Below, piece after piece: positions 7,197 through 7,274 of a DNA stretch of 7,274 nt. Made by a program: the position numbers and the translations under genes. The notes below the pieces were generated by a model. It was given only the letters and a program-made list of their open reading frames with translations, did not search any database and was not told the origin of the DNA. Source of the DNA: UBA1715 sp964346725. Lineage in GTDB: Bacteria > Bacteroidota > Bacteroidia > Bacteroidales > UBA1715. The DNA lies in assembly GCA_964346725.1 (NCBI GenBank), contig CAYFVM010000045.1, positions 1 through 7,274 on the forward strand. The letters run 5' to 3'. How positions within the stretch are numbered: the first letter of the stretch is position 1; each line of letters starts with the position of its first letter.

Positions 7197-7274
7197 ATGA
7201 AATACCGTTTTTGCATTTTGATAGGGCTCATTTTTTCAATCATGACTAACGCACAAACTATTCGAAACAAAGAT
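7197..7274 (+). CDS. Exported protein, first 26 residues only
   Basis: The frame opens at ATG 7197 and runs off the right edge. The visible part is a signal peptide: MKYR, a hydrophobic core to about residue 16, then TNA^QTIRNKD, a good signal peptidase I site with Gln at +1. Nothing of the mature protein is visible, so its function cannot be given. It has its own candidate promoter and is separated from the phosphorylase by a terminator, so it is probably a separate transcription unit. A nearby ATG at 7187 is in another frame and stops after 20 codons. Confidence 0.65.
   Translation, partial: MKYRFCILIGLIFSIMTNAQTIRNKD

Noticed and set aside
7187..7249. Twenty-codon frame from ATG 7187 just before the right-edge gene
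   Set aside because: It overlaps the start of a well-formed signal peptide in another frame, stops quickly and has no recognisable features.
1..7274. CRISPR arrays, tRNA/rRNA genes, insertion sequences or phage genes
   Set aside because: Both strands were read and no spaced repeats, cloverleaf-like segments, transposase frames or terminal inverted repeats were seen.

Overview
The window looks like a piece of a Bacteroidota chromosome. The support is a C-terminal type IX secretion (T9SS) sorting domain with a YPNP motif on one glycosidase, no clear Shine-Dalgarno sites, AT-rich intergenic DNA with TAnnTTTG -7 promoter elements, and four Sec signal peptides whose predicted cleavage leaves Gln at +1. 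T9SS points to a member with gliding or polysaccharide-degrading relatives. I cannot name a genus.

Layout. Bases 1-494 (minus strand) hold the first 164 codons of a secreted lamin-tail-domain protein that runs off the left edge. An AT-rich divergent intergenic stretch of about 350 bases follows. From 847 to 7101 there are four tightly packed plus-strand genes: a large multidomain surface glycosidase (847-3273), a single-domain secreted glycosidase (3277-4335, 3-base gap), a GPH-type sugar:cation symporter (4328-6040, overlapping the previous gene by 8 bases) and a GH130 phosphorylase (6112-7101). A strong stem-loop/T-tract terminator (about 7117-7160) closes the unit. A fresh -7 element and the first 26 codons of another exported protein (7197-7274) end the window.

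How the genes fit together. The set reads as a compact beta-mannan (or related beta-mannoside) utilisation operon. The T9SS-exported enzyme would cut polysaccharide at the cell surface. The second enzyme, with no sorting domain, would trim oligosaccharides in the periplasm. The symporter would carry the short products across the inner membrane, and the cytoplasmic GH130 enzyme would release mannose 1-phosphate by phosphorolysis. This resembles the Bacteroides fragilis endomannanase / transporter / mannosylglucose phosphorylase arrangement. Here, however, the phosphorylase looks closer to the GH130_2 type, and no SusC/SusD pair or cellobiose 2-epimerase lies in the window. Substrate assignment is inferred from context and family resemblance.

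The most unusual feature is a roughly 100-residue, beta-rich insert in the symporter between TM5 and TM6, predicted to be periplasmic. Its first half can be aligned by eye with the Ig/cadherin-like module of the surface glycosidase in the same operon.
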